A DNA stretch of 64,000 bases from Myroides odoratus (GCF_001549985.1 NZ_LROZ01000005.1:967-64966); one strand, 5' to 3'; positions 34,230-43,814 are shown, counted from the stretch's first letter. The notes: generated by a model not told the origin, from the sequence alone. A program made the numbers and translations.

Positions 34230-35111
34230 ATGAAGGGAATTATATTGGCCGGTGGTTCAGGAACACGTTTACATCCTCTTACCTTATCTATATCGAAACA
34301 GCTTTTACCCGTTTACGATAAGCCAATGATTTACTACCCTTTATCCACGCTCATGTTAGCGGGAATTCGCGATATCCTCATTATCTCGACACCTCGAGAT
34401 TTACCTTTATTTGAATCATTATTAGGAAATGGTGTACAATTGGGGATTCGACTCTCCTATGCTGTACAACCACAACCTGAAGGAATTGCACAGGCCTTAC
34501 TTATTGCAGAGGACTTTATTGGAAACGATCCGGTTTGTTTAATTTTAGGTGACAATATTTTCTACGGCAATGATTTAAAAAATAAATTACAACAGGCGAT
34601 AACTGCTGTACAAGAAGAAGAAAAAGCCGTTGTGTTTGGTTATACAGTTAAAGATCCACAGCGCTATGGCGTTGTTGAATTTGATGCGCAACACAAGGCC
34701 ATTTCCATTGAAGAAAAACCAACCAATCCCAAATCCAACTTTGCTGTAGTTGGCTTATACTTCTATCCCAATAGTGCTGTAAATTATGCTAAGACATTAC
34801 AACCTTCTGCTCGTGGTGAACTGGAAATAACAAGTTTGAATAACCTATACCTGCAACAAGACAATTTATCCGTTCAACCTCTAGGGCGCGGTTTTGCTTG
34901 GCTCGATACGGGAACACACGAATCTTTAGTAGAGGCTACTGAATTTGTAAAAACAGTAGAAAAGAGAACGGGACTTAAGATTGCTTGTTTAGAAGAAATT
35001 GCCTTATACAAAAAATGGATTTCTATTGATACCTTAGCAGAACATATTGCCCCTTTTAAAGGAGAGTATTACGACTATATTCGAGACAATATTCGCTTCT
35101 TGCAAAATTAA
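34230..35111 (+). CDS. rfbA: Glucose-1-phosphate thymidylyltransferase
   Basis: 293 residues, the usual RmlA length. The N-terminal [18 protein letters not shown] is the nucleotide-binding signature, followed by [32 protein letters not shown] near residue 106 and [15 protein letters not shown] near residue 221. It makes dTDP-glucose from glucose-1-phosphate and dTTP, the first step to dTDP-rhamnose and other deoxysugars for surface glycans. Faces rfbB tail to tail with 5 bp between the stop codons; rmlC and rmlD are not in the window. Confidence 0.96.
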   Translation: MKGIILAGGSGTRLHPLTLSISKQLLPVYDKPMIYYPLSTLMLAGIRDILIISTPRDLPLFESLLGNGVQLGIRLSYAVQPQPEGIAQALLIAEDFIGNDPVCLILGDNIFYGNDLKNKLQQAITAVQEEEKAVVFGYTVKDPQRYGVVEFDAQHKAISIEEKPTNPKSNFAVVGLYFYPNSAVNYAKTLQPSARGELEITSLNNLYLQQDNLSVQPLGRGFAWLDTGTHESLVEATEFVKTVEKRTGLKIACLEEIALYKKWISIDTLAEHIAPFKGEYYDYIRDNIRFLQN

Positions 35112-35116
35112 ATCCC

Positions 35117-36139
35117 TTACTTTCTTTGCCCAATGGCAGTAATCCAATCTTGATTAGCTAAATACCAAGCCACGGTTTTTCGCATGCCTTCTTGCACATT
35201 TTCAGCAGGCATCCACCCGAGCGCTTGTAATTTTGTTGCATCGATTGCATATCTGAAATCATGTCCTTTTCGATCTTCTACAAAGCAAATTAATTGTTGA
35301 CTCGTTCCTGGTTCTTGTTTTAATTCTTCATCTAATAGTTTACATAAAAGATGCACTAATTCAATATTTTTCACTTCATTAAAACCACCTACGTTATACG
35401 TTTCACCCTGTTTTCCATGATCGAATATGAAGTGAATGGCTTCTGCGTGATCTTCAACATACAACCAATCGCGAATATTTTCTCCTGTTCCATAAACAGG
35501 AATAGGTTTTTGCTGTAAGATATGTTGAATCGTTAAAGGAATTAATTTTTCTGGATATTGATTAGGCCCGTAATTATTAGAGCAGTTGCTAATTAAATAA
35601 GGCATTTGATAGGTTTCTCCATAAGCGCGAACAAAATGATCAGCACTTGCCTTAGAAGCAGAATAAGGCGAATTAGGCGAATACGCTGTGGTTTCTGTAA
35701 ATAAACCTTCACTCCCTAAGGTACCATAAACCTCATCTGTACTAATGTGGTAAAACACCTTTCCTTCCCAATTGTTTCCCCATAATTGGCGAAAAGCATT
35801 CAGTAGTACAACTGTTCCCATCACATTTGTTGTTACAAAAGCCAACGGATCAGCAATGGAACGATCGACATGCGATTCTGCTGCTAAATGAATAACATGA
35901 GTAAATTGATAGGCTTCAAATAATTGCTGGATGAAGTATTCATCTCGAATATCTCCTTGTACAAATTGATAATTGGGGTAATCTGCTATATCTTGGATAT
36001 TAGCTAGATTTCCAGCATACGTCAGTGCATCTAAATTGACAATTATGTCATCCGGGTAAGCCATCACAAATTTGCGTACAACATGACTTCCTATAAAGCC
36101 TGCCCCACCAGTAATTAAAATGCATTTTGAAGATTTCAT
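35117..36139 (-). CDS. rfbB: dTDP-glucose 4,6-dehydratase
   Basis: 340 residues from the ATG at 36139 (MKSSKCILITGGAGFIGSHV); a TTG 24 bp upstream is a poorer start. NAD-binding GGAGFIGS near residue 10, the active-site FYHISTDEVYGTLG near residue 127, and the catalytic YSASKASADHFVRAYGETY near 158 are all intact. It converts dTDP-glucose to the 4-keto-6-deoxy intermediate, the step after RfbA. A TATATTTG -7 box (36165-36172) lies directly after the dnaN terminator, so it has its own promoter. Confidence 0.96.
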   Translation of the reverse strand: MKSSKCILITGGAGFIGSHVVRKFVMAYPDDIIVNLDALTYAGNLANIQDIADYPNYQFVQGDIRDEYFIQQLFEAYQFTHVIHLAAESHVDRSIADPLAFVTTNVMGTVVLLNAFRQLWGNNWEGKVFYHISTDEVYGTLGSEGLFTETTAYSPNSPYSASKASADHFVRAYGETYQMPYLISNCSNNYGPNQYPEKLIPLTIQHILQQKPIPVYGTGENIRDWLYVEDHAEAIHFIFDHGKQGETYNVGGFNEVKNIELVHLLCKLLDEELKQEPGTSQQLICFVEDRKGHDFRYAIDATKLQALGWMPAENVQEGMRKTVAWYLANQDWITAIGQRK

Positions 36140-36164
36140 TCGCTTATCTATTATCAATAACAAA

Positions 36165-36172
36165 CAAATATA
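36165..36172 (-). promoter_or_regulatory. -7 box of rfbB
   Basis: Minus-strand TATATTTG, 25 bp before the chosen ATG at 36139, between the dnaN terminator and rfbB. Confidence 0.6.
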
Positions 36173-36176
36173 GCTA

Positions 36177-36211
36177 TAAAAAAGCTACGCATACCAAGGT
36201 ATGCGTAGCTT
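36177..36211 (-). terminator. Terminator of dnaN
   Basis: AAGCTACGCATACC / GGTATGCGTAGCTT, a 14-bp perfect stem; on the minus strand it is followed by a T-run (36182-36177). Confidence 0.92.
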
Positions 36212-36251
36212 AATTTAATCAAAAAAGATCTATTGTATAGTCCTTTTTGTA

Positions 36252-37370
36252 TTAGTTATTTAACATAACAGGCATTACAAGCATTGTTACTGCTTCTCCA
36301 TCTTCTAAACCATCTACTGGAGTTAAGATACCTGCTCTGTTTGGTAATGACATTTCTAATTGAATCTCATCTGATTGAAGATTGTTCAACATCTCCAATA
36401 AGAATCTTGAGTTAAATCCGATTTGCATATCGTCTCCTTGATAATCACAAGTTAAACGCTCATCTGCTTTGTTTGAGTAATCGATATCTTCTGCTGAAAT
36501 ATTCAACTCTGTACCTGCAATACGCAATCTGATTTGGTGTGTCGTTTTATTTGCATAAATAGCCACACGACGAACTGAATTCAAGAATTGAACTCTATTC
36601 AATAATAATTTATTCGGGTTTTCCTTTGGAATTACAGCTTCGTAATTTGGATATTTCCCGTCGATTAAACGACACGTTAATGCATAATTATCAAACGTAA
36701 ATTTTGCATTCGAATCGTTAAATTCAATTACTACATCCGCTCCAGACGCCATTAAAATATTCTTTAAGATATTCAATGGTTTCTTTGGCATGATAAAACT
36801 AGCTTCACTTGGTGAAGTAATATCTGTACGCGAATATTTAACTAACTTATGTGCATCCGTAGCAACGAAAATTAATCCTGTCGGTGCAAATTGGAAAAAT
36901 ACCCCTGACATTACTGGTCTTAAATCGTCGTTACCTGCTGCGAAAATTGTTTTGCTAATCGCTGTTGCTAATACACCAGCTGACACTTCTGTTCTTGACG
37001 GATCTTCTAAGCTCTCTGCTTTAGGGAATTCATCTCCTGCAGAATAAGCTAAAACATATTTTCCAACATCTGAACTAATTTCAATCGTATTGTTTTCCTT
37101 TACTGAGAAAGTCAATGGTTGCTCAGGAAATGTCTTCAATGTTTCCAACAATAACTTAGCAGGAACAGCAATACTTCCTTGACTAGTTGATTCTATCTCT
37201 AGACTTGCAGACATTGTTGTTTCCAAGTCAGACGCTGAAACTCTTAAGATATTATTATCCAATTCAAACAAGAAATTGTCTAATATATGTAAGGTATTAC
37301 TACTACTAATAACACTTCCTAATACCTGTAATTGCTTCAACAAATAGGAACTCGATACTATAAATTTCAT
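36252..37370 (-). CDS. dnaN: DNA polymerase III beta sliding clamp
   Basis: 372 residues with the three-fold clamp repeat. Recognisable segments: MKFIVSSSYLLKQLQVLGSV at the start, FQFAPTGLIFVATDAHKLVKY near residue 160, LIDGKYPNYEAVIPKENPNK near residue 230, and the C-terminal LVMPVMLNN, the partner-binding tail. The ring tethers polymerase to DNA and is loaded by a complex that includes HolA, also encoded here. It has its own -7 box (37408-37415) and terminator. It follows gldG on the same strand by 80 bp. Confidence 0.97.
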   Translation of the reverse strand: MKFIVSSSYLLKQLQVLGSVISSSNTLHILDNFLFELDNNILRVSASDLETTMSASLEIESTSQGSIAVPAKLLLETLKTFPEQPLTFSVKENNTIEISSDVGKYVLAYSAGDEFPKAESLEDPSRTEVSAGVLATAISKTIFAAGNDDLRPVMSGVFFQFAPTGLIFVATDAHKLVKYSRTDITSPSEASFIMPKKPLNILKNILMASGADVVIEFNDSNAKFTFDNYALTCRLIDGKYPNYEAVIPKENPNKLLLNRVQFLNSVRRVAIYANKTTHQIRLRIAGTELNISAEDIDYSNKADERLTCDYQGDDMQIGFNSRFLLEMLNNLQSDEIQLEMSLPNRAGILTPVDGLEDGEAVTMLVMPVMLNN

Positions 37371-37407
37371 ATTAAACTATTTTTATACGTAAAAGGCTTT
37401 ACACCTA

Positions 37408-37415
37408 CAAATATA
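37408..37415 (-). promoter_or_regulatory. -7 box of dnaN
   Basis: Minus-strand TATATTTG, 37 bp before the dnaN ATG; no -33 TTG at the usual spacing. Confidence 0.55.
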
Positions 37416-37450
37416 TTCGATTAACTTCAATAATAAAAGCAGAATTTGCA

Positions 37451-39139
37451 CTACTTTTTAACAAAAGCCTTTCTTTTAAAGAAAGAAAATAAAAATCCAA
37501 TCACCAACAGAACGACAATCGGAACAACTAACACAATAAATTGGATGGTTGCATACTTTTCAAAAACCTTCATCTTATCTAAAACTGGAATTTTAACTTC
37601 CTTAGTACGAAGGTTAATCAGTCCAGAATCATCCAATAAATAGTTGACAGCATTAAACAAAAACTCTTTATTTCCGTATAGCTTATTGGTCCATTTATCA
37701 TAGCCCAACTCCATCGGTTGATAGTCCTGATCCAATTGATTTTTAATGATATCTCCATCACTTATCACAATCATTTTCGTTTCTTCGCTTTGTTTCTTCG
37801 CATTTGGTAAAGCAAATGGCAATACTCTATTTTCAAAAACAGACTTAAATTGTCCTTCTAACAGCACACCCAATACATAATTTCCTTTTCCTTTATATAG
37901 TTCAGGAGTGGTTTCTTCATTGAGCATATCTAAGGTTATCTCTGCTGGAGTACCAACAGTCAATGAATACTGAGAAGATTGTAAGAGTACTGTTTTTCGA
38001 ATACCATTTTTCAAGGTATCAATTGGTGAAGCAAAATCCATGCGAACCCCTTCAATATTCTTCACAATAGGATGATTGGATTCGGGATAAACAAATGGAG
38101 CGAATTTCCAAATAAACTCTCCATATTGTGTCTCACTGCCTTGACGCCCCAATGCTAATTTTATCGGAGTTGCCACCTCATCTTTTACCAGAAGTGGATT
38201 TATACGTACACCATATTTAAACAACATCTCTCCCAAAGATTGATCCTTTGGATAGGCCAACATCGTTCCTTTGGCGCGTAAACTATCAAAATCCGCTTGC
38301 ACTTGATCTAACAACCACAAGGTTTTTCCACCATTCATAATGAATTGATCCAAAACCTCTATTTGTTTTTCATCAAATTCTCGTGTTGGTTTTGCAACAA
38401 TAGCCAAATCAAATTCCTTCAATTGAGCTAGCGTTTTTTCTGGTGCTTTAGCAACTGAATCTAACGTAAAAGGCGCGATGTGGTAATTTTCTTTGGCCGA
38501 AATTAAGAAATCTGCAATATATTGATCTTCTAATTGCCCATTGCCTTTTAAGATTGCAATCTTTTTCGATTTAGGTGTATTAATCTTTGCAATAGCTTCC
38601 GTAAAAGCGTATTCCAAATGTTGAATAGAAGTCAATACTTTCTCTTCAGTATTCGCTCCAATCATATTTTTCAACAATTGAACCTTTACCATTTGTTCTC
38701 CTTTGCTAACAAAAGCCCAAGGGAATACTAAAGATTGAGATTGAATCCCTTTATCATTAACCGTTAAGGTAACAGGTTTCGCCCCTAATCCATATAGGTT
38801 GCTTACAATTTGATCTTCTGTTCCGCCCCCTTCTTCTAAAGGATTGACAAAACGGAATAAAATATTTGAATTTTCAGCACTAAATTCTTCTAGTAATTGA
38901 CGCGTCTCTCCTTGTAGTTTGACAAACTCTTGAGAAAATTGACCTTCTAACAGAACCTCAATTAAAATAGGCTCTTCTACCTGATCAATAATTTCATTGG
39001 TAATTGGAGAAAGCGTATAGCGCTTGTCTTGAGTCAAATCAAAACGGTGATGTACCAATGCTCCTATACCGTTTAACAGTACAATTCCAGCAATAAAACT
39101 ACCAAGCTGAACAATATTTTTCTTTGTCTCTCTTTTCAT
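37451..39139 (-). CDS. gldG: Gliding motility-associated ABC transporter substrate-binding protein GldG
   Basis: 562 residues. One N-terminal transmembrane helix (about 10-28), a large extracytoplasmic domain of the GldG/ABC_transp_aux type (YTLSPITNEIIDQVEEPILI near residue 42; MNGGKTLWLLDQVQADF near 268), and a C-terminal helix (about 532-552) with a basic tail. With GldA and GldF it forms an ABC transporter linked to gliding in Flavobacterium; gldA is not in the window. Its ATG shares one base with the gldF stop codon (TAATG), so translation is coupled. Confidence 0.93.
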   Translation of the reverse strand: MKRETKKNIVQLGSFIAGIVLLNGIGALVHHRFDLTQDKRYTLSPITNEIIDQVEEPILIEVLLEGQFSQEFVKLQGETRQLLEEFSAENSNILFRFVNPLEEGGGTEDQIVSNLYGLGAKPVTLTVNDKGIQSQSLVFPWAFVSKGEQMVKVQLLKNMIGANTEEKVLTSIQHLEYAFTEAIAKINTPKSKKIAILKGNGQLEDQYIADFLISAKENYHIAPFTLDSVAKAPEKTLAQLKEFDLAIVAKPTREFDEKQIEVLDQFIMNGGKTLWLLDQVQADFDSLRAKGTMLAYPKDQSLGEMLFKYGVRINPLLVKDEVATPIKLALGRQGSETQYGEFIWKFAPFVYPESNHPIVKNIEGVRMDFASPIDTLKNGIRKTVLLQSSQYSLTVGTPAEITLDMLNEETTPELYKGKGNYVLGVLLEGQFKSVFENRVLPFALPNAKKQSEETKMIVISDGDIIKNQLDQDYQPMELGYDKWTNKLYGNKEFLFNAVNYLLDDSGLINLRTKEVKIPVLDKMKVFEKYATIQFIVLVVPIVVLLVIGFLFSFFKRKAFVKK

Positions 39140-39858
39140 TATTTGCGCAATTGATTAATTCGGAATACAGTCAAACTCAAAAATAAAGCAGAAAAGGAGA
39201 TGAAGTAAAGTAAATCTCTGGTATCAATTACTCCCCTAGAAATACTGCTAAAGTGAGCATGTATTCCCAATTTGCCAATACCGTGTAAGGCTTGTACAGT
39301 ATCTAATAAAGTTAATCCATAAGAAGCGAACAGACAAAACAAGACCGCTAAGATAAAAGAGACTACTTGATTACTAGTCAAGGAAGAAGCAAAAAGTCCC
39401 ATGGCTACATAGGCTGCTCCCAAAAAGAGAAGTCCTAAATATGAACCAATAACACTTCCTAAATCAAACGTTTGTCCTGCTAAGAGATACTCTTGCAACA
39501 CCCAAACGTACACCAAGGTAGGTAAGATCGCTAAGAGTACAAGCGTAAGTACCCCAAAAAACTTACCTAAAACAATTTGCCAAGGCGACAAAGGTTTAGT
39601 TAAAAGCAATTCTATGGTTCCTTGTTTAATTTCTTCCGAAAAACTTCGCATAGTCACCGCGGGAATTAAAAACAAAAATACCCAAGGTGACAAAAAGAAA
39701 AAAGGAGATAAATCGGCAAATCCACTTTGAGGGATATTATAATCTCCATCCAAAACCCAAAGGAAGACTCCATTGACAATTAAAAAGACAATGATTACTA
39801 AATAACCGATTGGCGATCCAAAAAAGGATTTAATTTCGCGCAAACACAGTGCTTTCAT
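39139..39858 (-). CDS. gldF: Gliding motility-associated ABC transporter permease GldF
   Basis: 239 residues, six predicted helices. MKALCLREIKSFFGSPIGYL at the N-terminus, MRSFSEEIKQGTIELLLTKP near residue 66 and LSPWQIVLGKFFGVL mark the ABC-2-type permease partner of GldG. Overlaps gldG by one base. It lies 13 bp behind a small monooxygenase gene and the SAM hydrolase gene, so all four may share one transcript, although the enzymes have no known link to gliding. Confidence 0.93.
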   Translation of the reverse strand: MKALCLREIKSFFGSPIGYLVIIVFLIVNGVFLWVLDGDYNIPQSGFADLSPFFFLSPWVFLFLIPAVTMRSFSEEIKQGTIELLLTKPLSPWQIVLGKFFGVLTLVLLAILPTLVYVWVLQEYLLAGQTFDLGSVIGSYLGLLFLGAAYVAMGLFASSLTSNQVVSFILAVLFCLFASYGLTLLDTVQALHGIGKLGIHAHFSSISRGVIDTRDLLYFISFSALFLSLTVFRINQLRK

Positions 39859-39871
39859 AGAGTAAATGCGT

Positions 39872-40168
39872 TTATTTTAACGTAGCGTATTTATCCACAC
39901 TCCACGCTTCAGCTTTTTCTTTGAATAATTTCTTGAAATAAGGCCAAACTTCTCCAAACAACGTTGATTTTTTATACGTATCTAAATCTGATTCTTCAGA
40001 CCAATAGCTGTAAGTAAAAAAGATATTAGGTTGATGTTTATCTCTGTATACTTCTAGAAATTGACAACCAGGGAAGTTTCGAATTTGGTCTTTGTATTTT
40101 TCAAAATGATTTAAAAAATCATCTATTTTATCCTCTTGTAAGGTAAGTTTCACGATACGTACAAACAT
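39872..40168 (-). CDS. Antibiotic biosynthesis monooxygenase (ABM) domain protein
   Basis: 98 residues, the standard single-domain ABM ferredoxin-like fold: MFVRIVKLTLQEDKIDDFLN, FPGCQFLEVYRDKHQPNIFF and YSYWSEESDLDTYKKSTLF with the conserved Trp/Ser. Members include heme-degrading enzymes, quinol monooxygenases and many of unknown substrate. It sits 16 bp after the SAM hydrolase gene and 13 bp before gldF on the same strand. Substrate unknown. Confidence 0.9.
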   Translation of the reverse strand: MFVRIVKLTLQEDKIDDFLNHFEKYKDQIRNFPGCQFLEVYRDKHQPNIFFTYSYWSEESDLDTYKKSTLFGEVWPYFKKLFKEKAEAWSVDKYATLK

Positions 40169-40184
40169 ATTTTTTTACTTTAGA

Positions 40185-41012
40185 TTACTCTTCACTAAAT
40201 TCTATAAACAACTGATCTTCTAAATGCACGCCTAATAACGTTCGGATAGAACCACCAGGTTCATTTGTTGTTGAATACATAATCGCCACGACCAATTGTC
40301 CAACTTCATTAAACAAAGCGAGTAATTCTCCAGCTTTATTGAGCAATTCACTTGGATCATTGACATTAAAATCGGCGTAGTATTCATTTATTTTTGTAAT
40401 TGTACGATTTTTTATTCGAATACCAAAGTTTCTTCCCCTTCCTACTTGTTCAAACAATTCTCTCGAAATATTCGTCACTAAATTTCCGAATTTATCTTCG
40501 TACACGTATGTTCCAATAATGAGATTAGGTTTAACCGTGAGATTTTCAAGCAATAGATTCATCTTATACAAAGAATCAATGGGTTGTCCGATTGCTTGTA
40601 GCTCCTTTCCTTCGCACAATTGGTAAGCACAGTAGACAAACACATCATTTGTACTCATGCCTTCTACGTGATTAATCGCAACAGCTTCTTCAAACTCATG
40701 CGTACCAAGTGCAACTGCAATGGCGCCATTATCCGTTCCGATAAAGTAATGATCTTGATATTTCACGCATATAGCAGCCGAGAAAGGCAAGATAGCAGAG
40801 GCCACAGATAGAATATGAATGGTTCCTTTTGGAAAATGGCTATAAGCCATAGAAAGCACAAAACCAGCATCTGCCACTCGATAGTTTCTCACTCCATGAG
40901 AAATATCAACTACATTACAATTTTGAATATTAGAATATATCTTCCCCTTTAAAACCCCTACATAATAATCCGTATATCCAAAATCAGTTGTTAATGTAAT
41001 TATTCTCTGCAT
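40185..41012 (-). CDS. SAM hydrolase/SAM-dependent halogenase-family protein (DUF62)
   Basis: 275 residues. LTTDFGYTDYYVGVLKGKI at the N-terminus, VVDISHGVRNYRVADAGFVL near residue 34, YFIGTDNGAIAVALG near residue 90 and a C-terminal barrel domain with TYVYEDKFGNLVTNIS near 167 define the family. Most members hydrolyse S-adenosylmethionine to adenosine and methionine rather than halogenating. First gene of the possible run leading into gldF-gldG and divergent from phoH. A TAATTTTG box (41071-41078, minus) lies 58 bp upstream. Confidence 0.9.
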   Translation of the reverse strand: MQRIITLTTDFGYTDYYVGVLKGKIYSNIQNCNVVDISHGVRNYRVADAGFVLSMAYSHFPKGTIHILSVASAILPFSAAICVKYQDHYFIGTDNGAIAVALGTHEFEEAVAINHVEGMSTNDVFVYCAYQLCEGKELQAIGQPIDSLYKMNLLLENLTVKPNLIIGTYVYEDKFGNLVTNISRELFEQVGRGRNFGIRIKNRTITKINEYYADFNVNDPSELLNKAGELLALFNEVGQLVVAIMYSTTNEPGGSIRTLLGVHLEDQLFIEFSEE

Positions 41013-41057
41013 TATTTTTTAGTCTCTATTTTTATAAGAAAAATCAATTTTTTATAG

Positions 41058-41078
41058 TAGATTTGAAATACAAAATTA
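41058..41078. promoter_or_regulatory. Overlapping divergent -7 boxes of phoH and the SAM hydrolase gene
   Basis: Plus-strand TAGATTTG (41058-41065) points to phoH and minus-strand TAATTTTG (41078-41071) to the SAM hydrolase gene; five bases separate them, so the two promoters should compete. Confidence 0.5.
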
Positions 41079-41108
41079 GACTATTTTTTTAATTAATTCG
41101 TATTAGTA

Positions 41109-42095
41109 TTGAACGAAAGAATAATAGAACTATCGGAAATTAGCCCTAAAGAGTTTTGGGGACCTCAAGACATCCACTTAGACGTTTTAAAAAAGCTTTA
41201 TCCTCGTGTTAAAATAATCGCAAGAGGATCTCTATTAAAAATATATGGAGAAGAAGAAGTTTTAGATGAATTTGAACGAAAATTTGTCCGTTTGGTCAAA
41301 TACTTCACTCGATATAATAAGATTGATGAAAATGCGATTGAGCGCATTATATTGGATAGTGACATCCAACAAACCACTGCTTTAGACGATGTCTTGGTAC
41401 ATGGTGTTGGAGGAAAACTAATCAAGGCCATGACGGAAAATCAGCATAAATTAGTCAAATTTGTGGAGAAAAACGACATGGTTTTTGCTATAGGCCCTGC
41501 GGGTACTGGAAAAACTTATACAGGTGTTGCTTTGGCCGTTCGCGCGTTAAAGAACAAAGAGGTCAAGCGTATTATTCTAACACGTCCTGCAGTAGAAGCT
41601 GGTGAAAACTTAGGTTTCTTGCCTGGGGATATGAAGGAAAAATTAGATCCTTATATGCAACCCTTGTACGATGCTTTACGGGACATGATTCCTCCACAAA
41701 CCTTAGAAGACTATCTATTCAAAGGCGTGATTCAAATTGCCCCCCTAGCGTTTATGCGAGGTCGTACATTAGACAATGCTTTTGTAATTCTAGATGAGGC
41801 ACAAAATACCACCCATTCTCAGATGAAAATGTTTTTGACTCGTATGGGAAAAAATGCCAAGTTTATCATTACTGGAGATCCAGGGCAGATTGACTTGCCG
41901 CGCAAAGTTTCTTCTGGACTAAAAGAGGCTATAGAAATTCTGAAAGATGTTGAAGGCATTGGAATGCTTTACTTGGATGACAAAGATATTGTGCGCCATA
42001 AATTAGTAAAACGCATTGTAAATGCTTACAAAATTGTAGAGGACAGACGAGATACAATCAAACCAGATGATTTAAAAAAGGGTGAAAACAATTAA
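41109..42095 (+). CDS. PhoH family protein
   Basis: 328 residues beginning at a TTG codon (41109), which gives the family N-terminus MNERIIELSEISPKEFWG; no ATG lies nearby in frame. An N-terminal KH-like region precedes the ATPase with Walker A GPAGTGKT at 129-136 and Walker B FVILDEAQNTT near residue 225, then KFIITGDPGQIDLP. PhoH-like ATPases are linked to RNA metabolism; the exact role is unsettled. The stop codon lies inside the loop of its own terminator hairpin. Confidence 0.94.
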   Translation: MNERIIELSEISPKEFWGPQDIHLDVLKKLYPRVKIIARGSLLKIYGEEEVLDEFERKFVRLVKYFTRYNKIDENAIERIILDSDIQQTTALDDVLVHGVGGKLIKAMTENQHKLVKFVEKNDMVFAIGPAGTGKTYTGVALAVRALKNKEVKRIILTRPAVEAGENLGFLPGDMKEKLDPYMQPLYDALRDMIPPQTLEDYLFKGVIQIAPLAFMRGRTLDNAFVILDEAQNTTHSQMKMFLTRMGKNAKFIITGDPGQIDLPRKVSSGLKEAIEILKDVEGIGMLYLDDKDIVRHKLVKRIVNAYKIVEDRRDTIKPDDLKKGENN

Positions 42096-42113
42096 GTTTT
42101 CACCCTTTTTTTT
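42074..42113 (+). terminator. Terminator of phoH, overlapping the stop codon
   Basis: AAAAAGGGTGAAAAC / GTTTTCACCCTTTTT stem with T-run. The phoH stop (42093-42095) is in the loop, so ribosomes finishing phoH will cover the hairpin. Confidence 0.92.
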
Positions 42114-42138
42114 AATATTCAATTATTTACTCCCAATG

Positions 42139-42912
42139 CTATACGTTATAGGTATCTCTGAAAAATTGCAATTTTAATTCTTCCCCTATAAACAAATTCA
42201 AATCATCTTCATCTAATTCGTAACGATCGCACTCTTCAAGAATTTCTAACAATTCTTTTTCTTTGCTTTCACTCAACGAAACGTAATCTGGAGACAATAC
42301 AATTTTAAACGTAATACTTTCTCCTTCACAACGAAGATCACCATAAATCATGTGATTTCCACCACTTCCAGAAAAGCTACGTGTATTCACATCAATACAC
42401 ACCAAAGGAATTTGATTAATTCCCAACTCTTCTATTCTTTTATTTTCAAAAGCTTTGAATACCCAATTTCCAGATAATTTCTTATCGTATAGGTAATGTC
42501 CAAAGCATGCGAAATCTGTTTCAATACCGTCTTTTTTACTCAAGTTTACAGCAACTGAATGATCAAATCTTCCATCTAAAAAAGAACGAGCACTGTCATC
42601 TTTATAAATAACGATTTCGATCTTCTCATTTGCAGTAGATGATCGGTATACTCTTCCTTCCCCTTCAATTAGAGGTTCTTCATAAGGAAAAACGATTTTT
42701 ACATTAGGTTTCATACTAGCATAAACAATTCCTTTCTTACTGATCGTGATTGTTTGTAAAGAATCTTGTGCTAATATTTTAAAAAATACGCCTTCTGAAT
42801 CTTCTTTCTTCAAGAGATCCAGTTGTTTTGTATCATTTTCTTTTTGTCCCTTTTCAGTTAAATTATCACTTCCACAAGAGGGAAACAATGAAACAGTTAA
42901 AGCCAATATCAT
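42139..42912 (-). CDS. Lipoprotein with META/HslJ-like region
   Basis: 257 residues. A short lipoprotein signal ends at Cys13 (MILALTVSLFPSC); it lacks the usual Lys/Arg at the start, yet an in-frame stop 12 bp upstream excludes a longer ATG start. The middle has beta-sheet character. In the second half, SGNWVFKAFENKRIEELGIN and FSGSGGNHMIYGDLRC follow the META/HslJ-type pattern of small heat-inducible envelope domains. Function unknown. No promoter box found. Confidence 0.77.
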   Translation of the reverse strand: MILALTVSLFPSCGSDNLTEKGQKENDTKQLDLLKKEDSEGVFFKILAQDSLQTITISKKGIVYASMKPNVKIVFPYEEPLIEGEGRVYRSSTANEKIEIVIYKDDSARSFLDGRFDHSVAVNLSKKDGIETDFACFGHYLYDKKLSGNWVFKAFENKRIEELGINQIPLVCIDVNTRSFSGSGGNHMIYGDLRCEGESITFKIVLSPDYVSLSESKEKELLEILEECDRYELDEDDLNLFIGEELKLQFFRDTYNV

Positions 42913-43370
42913 ATTCTCAATCTTTTACGTTACAAAGATAATCCCAAACAACATACCAAAAAAAACGAACTTTTTTTATTTAGTAATAATTTAACGTTTA
43001 TTACTCATTATTTTAGAATTTCAATTATAAAATTAAATAAATAAATAGGAACAAAAAAATAATATCGCTTAAAAAACAGTGGTAAAATCAATAAATTAAC
43101 AAACAGACATAGACTGAGATAAAATATTTACATTGAGACCAATTAACATTTTTAACTCCTCTTAACTTCAAACCCCTTAATAAAAACAAAAAACAAAAAA
43201 ACATTTGTCTTCATTCTTCTTTTAAATTCCTTTCTTCAGTCTACAAATAAAGGAAGACCTGAGGTTAACCTCCTCATTTTGGGGCAAAAAAAAACTGTTT
43301 ACACCTCAAAAGGGGAAACAGTTTCACATGAGTAGACTCGTAATTGTGAAGTTGTGAACTACGTCCATCT
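42913..43370. other. AT-rich intergenic region with palindromes
   Basis: 458 bp without a gene. Contains the perfect 12-bp palindrome GAGGTTAACCTC (43261-43272) and the hairpin at 43286-43324. No promoter or coding sequence was recognised. Confidence 0.5.
43286..43324 (-). terminator. Terminator of the 81-residue protein gene
   Basis: AAACTGTTT (43292-43300) pairs with AAACAGTTT (43316-43324); inner CACCTC/AGGGG pairs may extend it. A T-run of nine follows on the minus strand. Confidence 0.75.
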
Positions 43371-43616
43371 TTACAATAAAGCTGTTTTATATCCTGTTTG
43401 GCGAAGACAAAACATTAAATCTTCTTCATTATTACTTATACAATACACGCGTATTGTTGAATTGTCTTTTTTCTGAAAAATAGGTTTAAAACTTTTTGGT
43501 AAACTAGCATAAAATGGATCCATTTCCTTTAATTCATACTTTGGATCTATATCTACAGTAACCAATACCACGAACTCGTTTGCTTTTAATACAATTGGTA
43601 ATTTCATATATCTCAT
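43371..43616 (-). CDS. Hypothetical protein
   Basis: 81 residues from the ATG at 43616, or 78 from an ATG at 43607 (MKLPIVLKANEFVVLVTVDI). Not recognised. Predominantly beta, with PFYASLPKSFKPIFQKKDN in the middle and two Cys residues in the last third. The clear terminator downstream supports expression. Isolated between two long AT-rich intergenic regions. Confidence 0.6.
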   Translation of the reverse strand: MRYMKLPIVLKANEFVVLVTVDIDPKYELKEMDPFYASLPKSFKPIFQKKDNSTIRVYCISNNEEDLMFCLRQTGYKTALL

Positions 43617-43814
43617 TTTTTAATTCTATCGAAATTTAAAAAAAATTTCAGACAATTCATATTTCATTATCAAAAATCTTATTTAATGTCAACTAAAAAC
43701 ACACAGATAAAATAGTACTTCTAAAATTTAATTCACTTTTTTTCATCATTATTATTTAATAAGTAATAAAAATGCATTCTTAAAAAGAATATATTGGTCA
43801 ATGTTCCATTTGTT

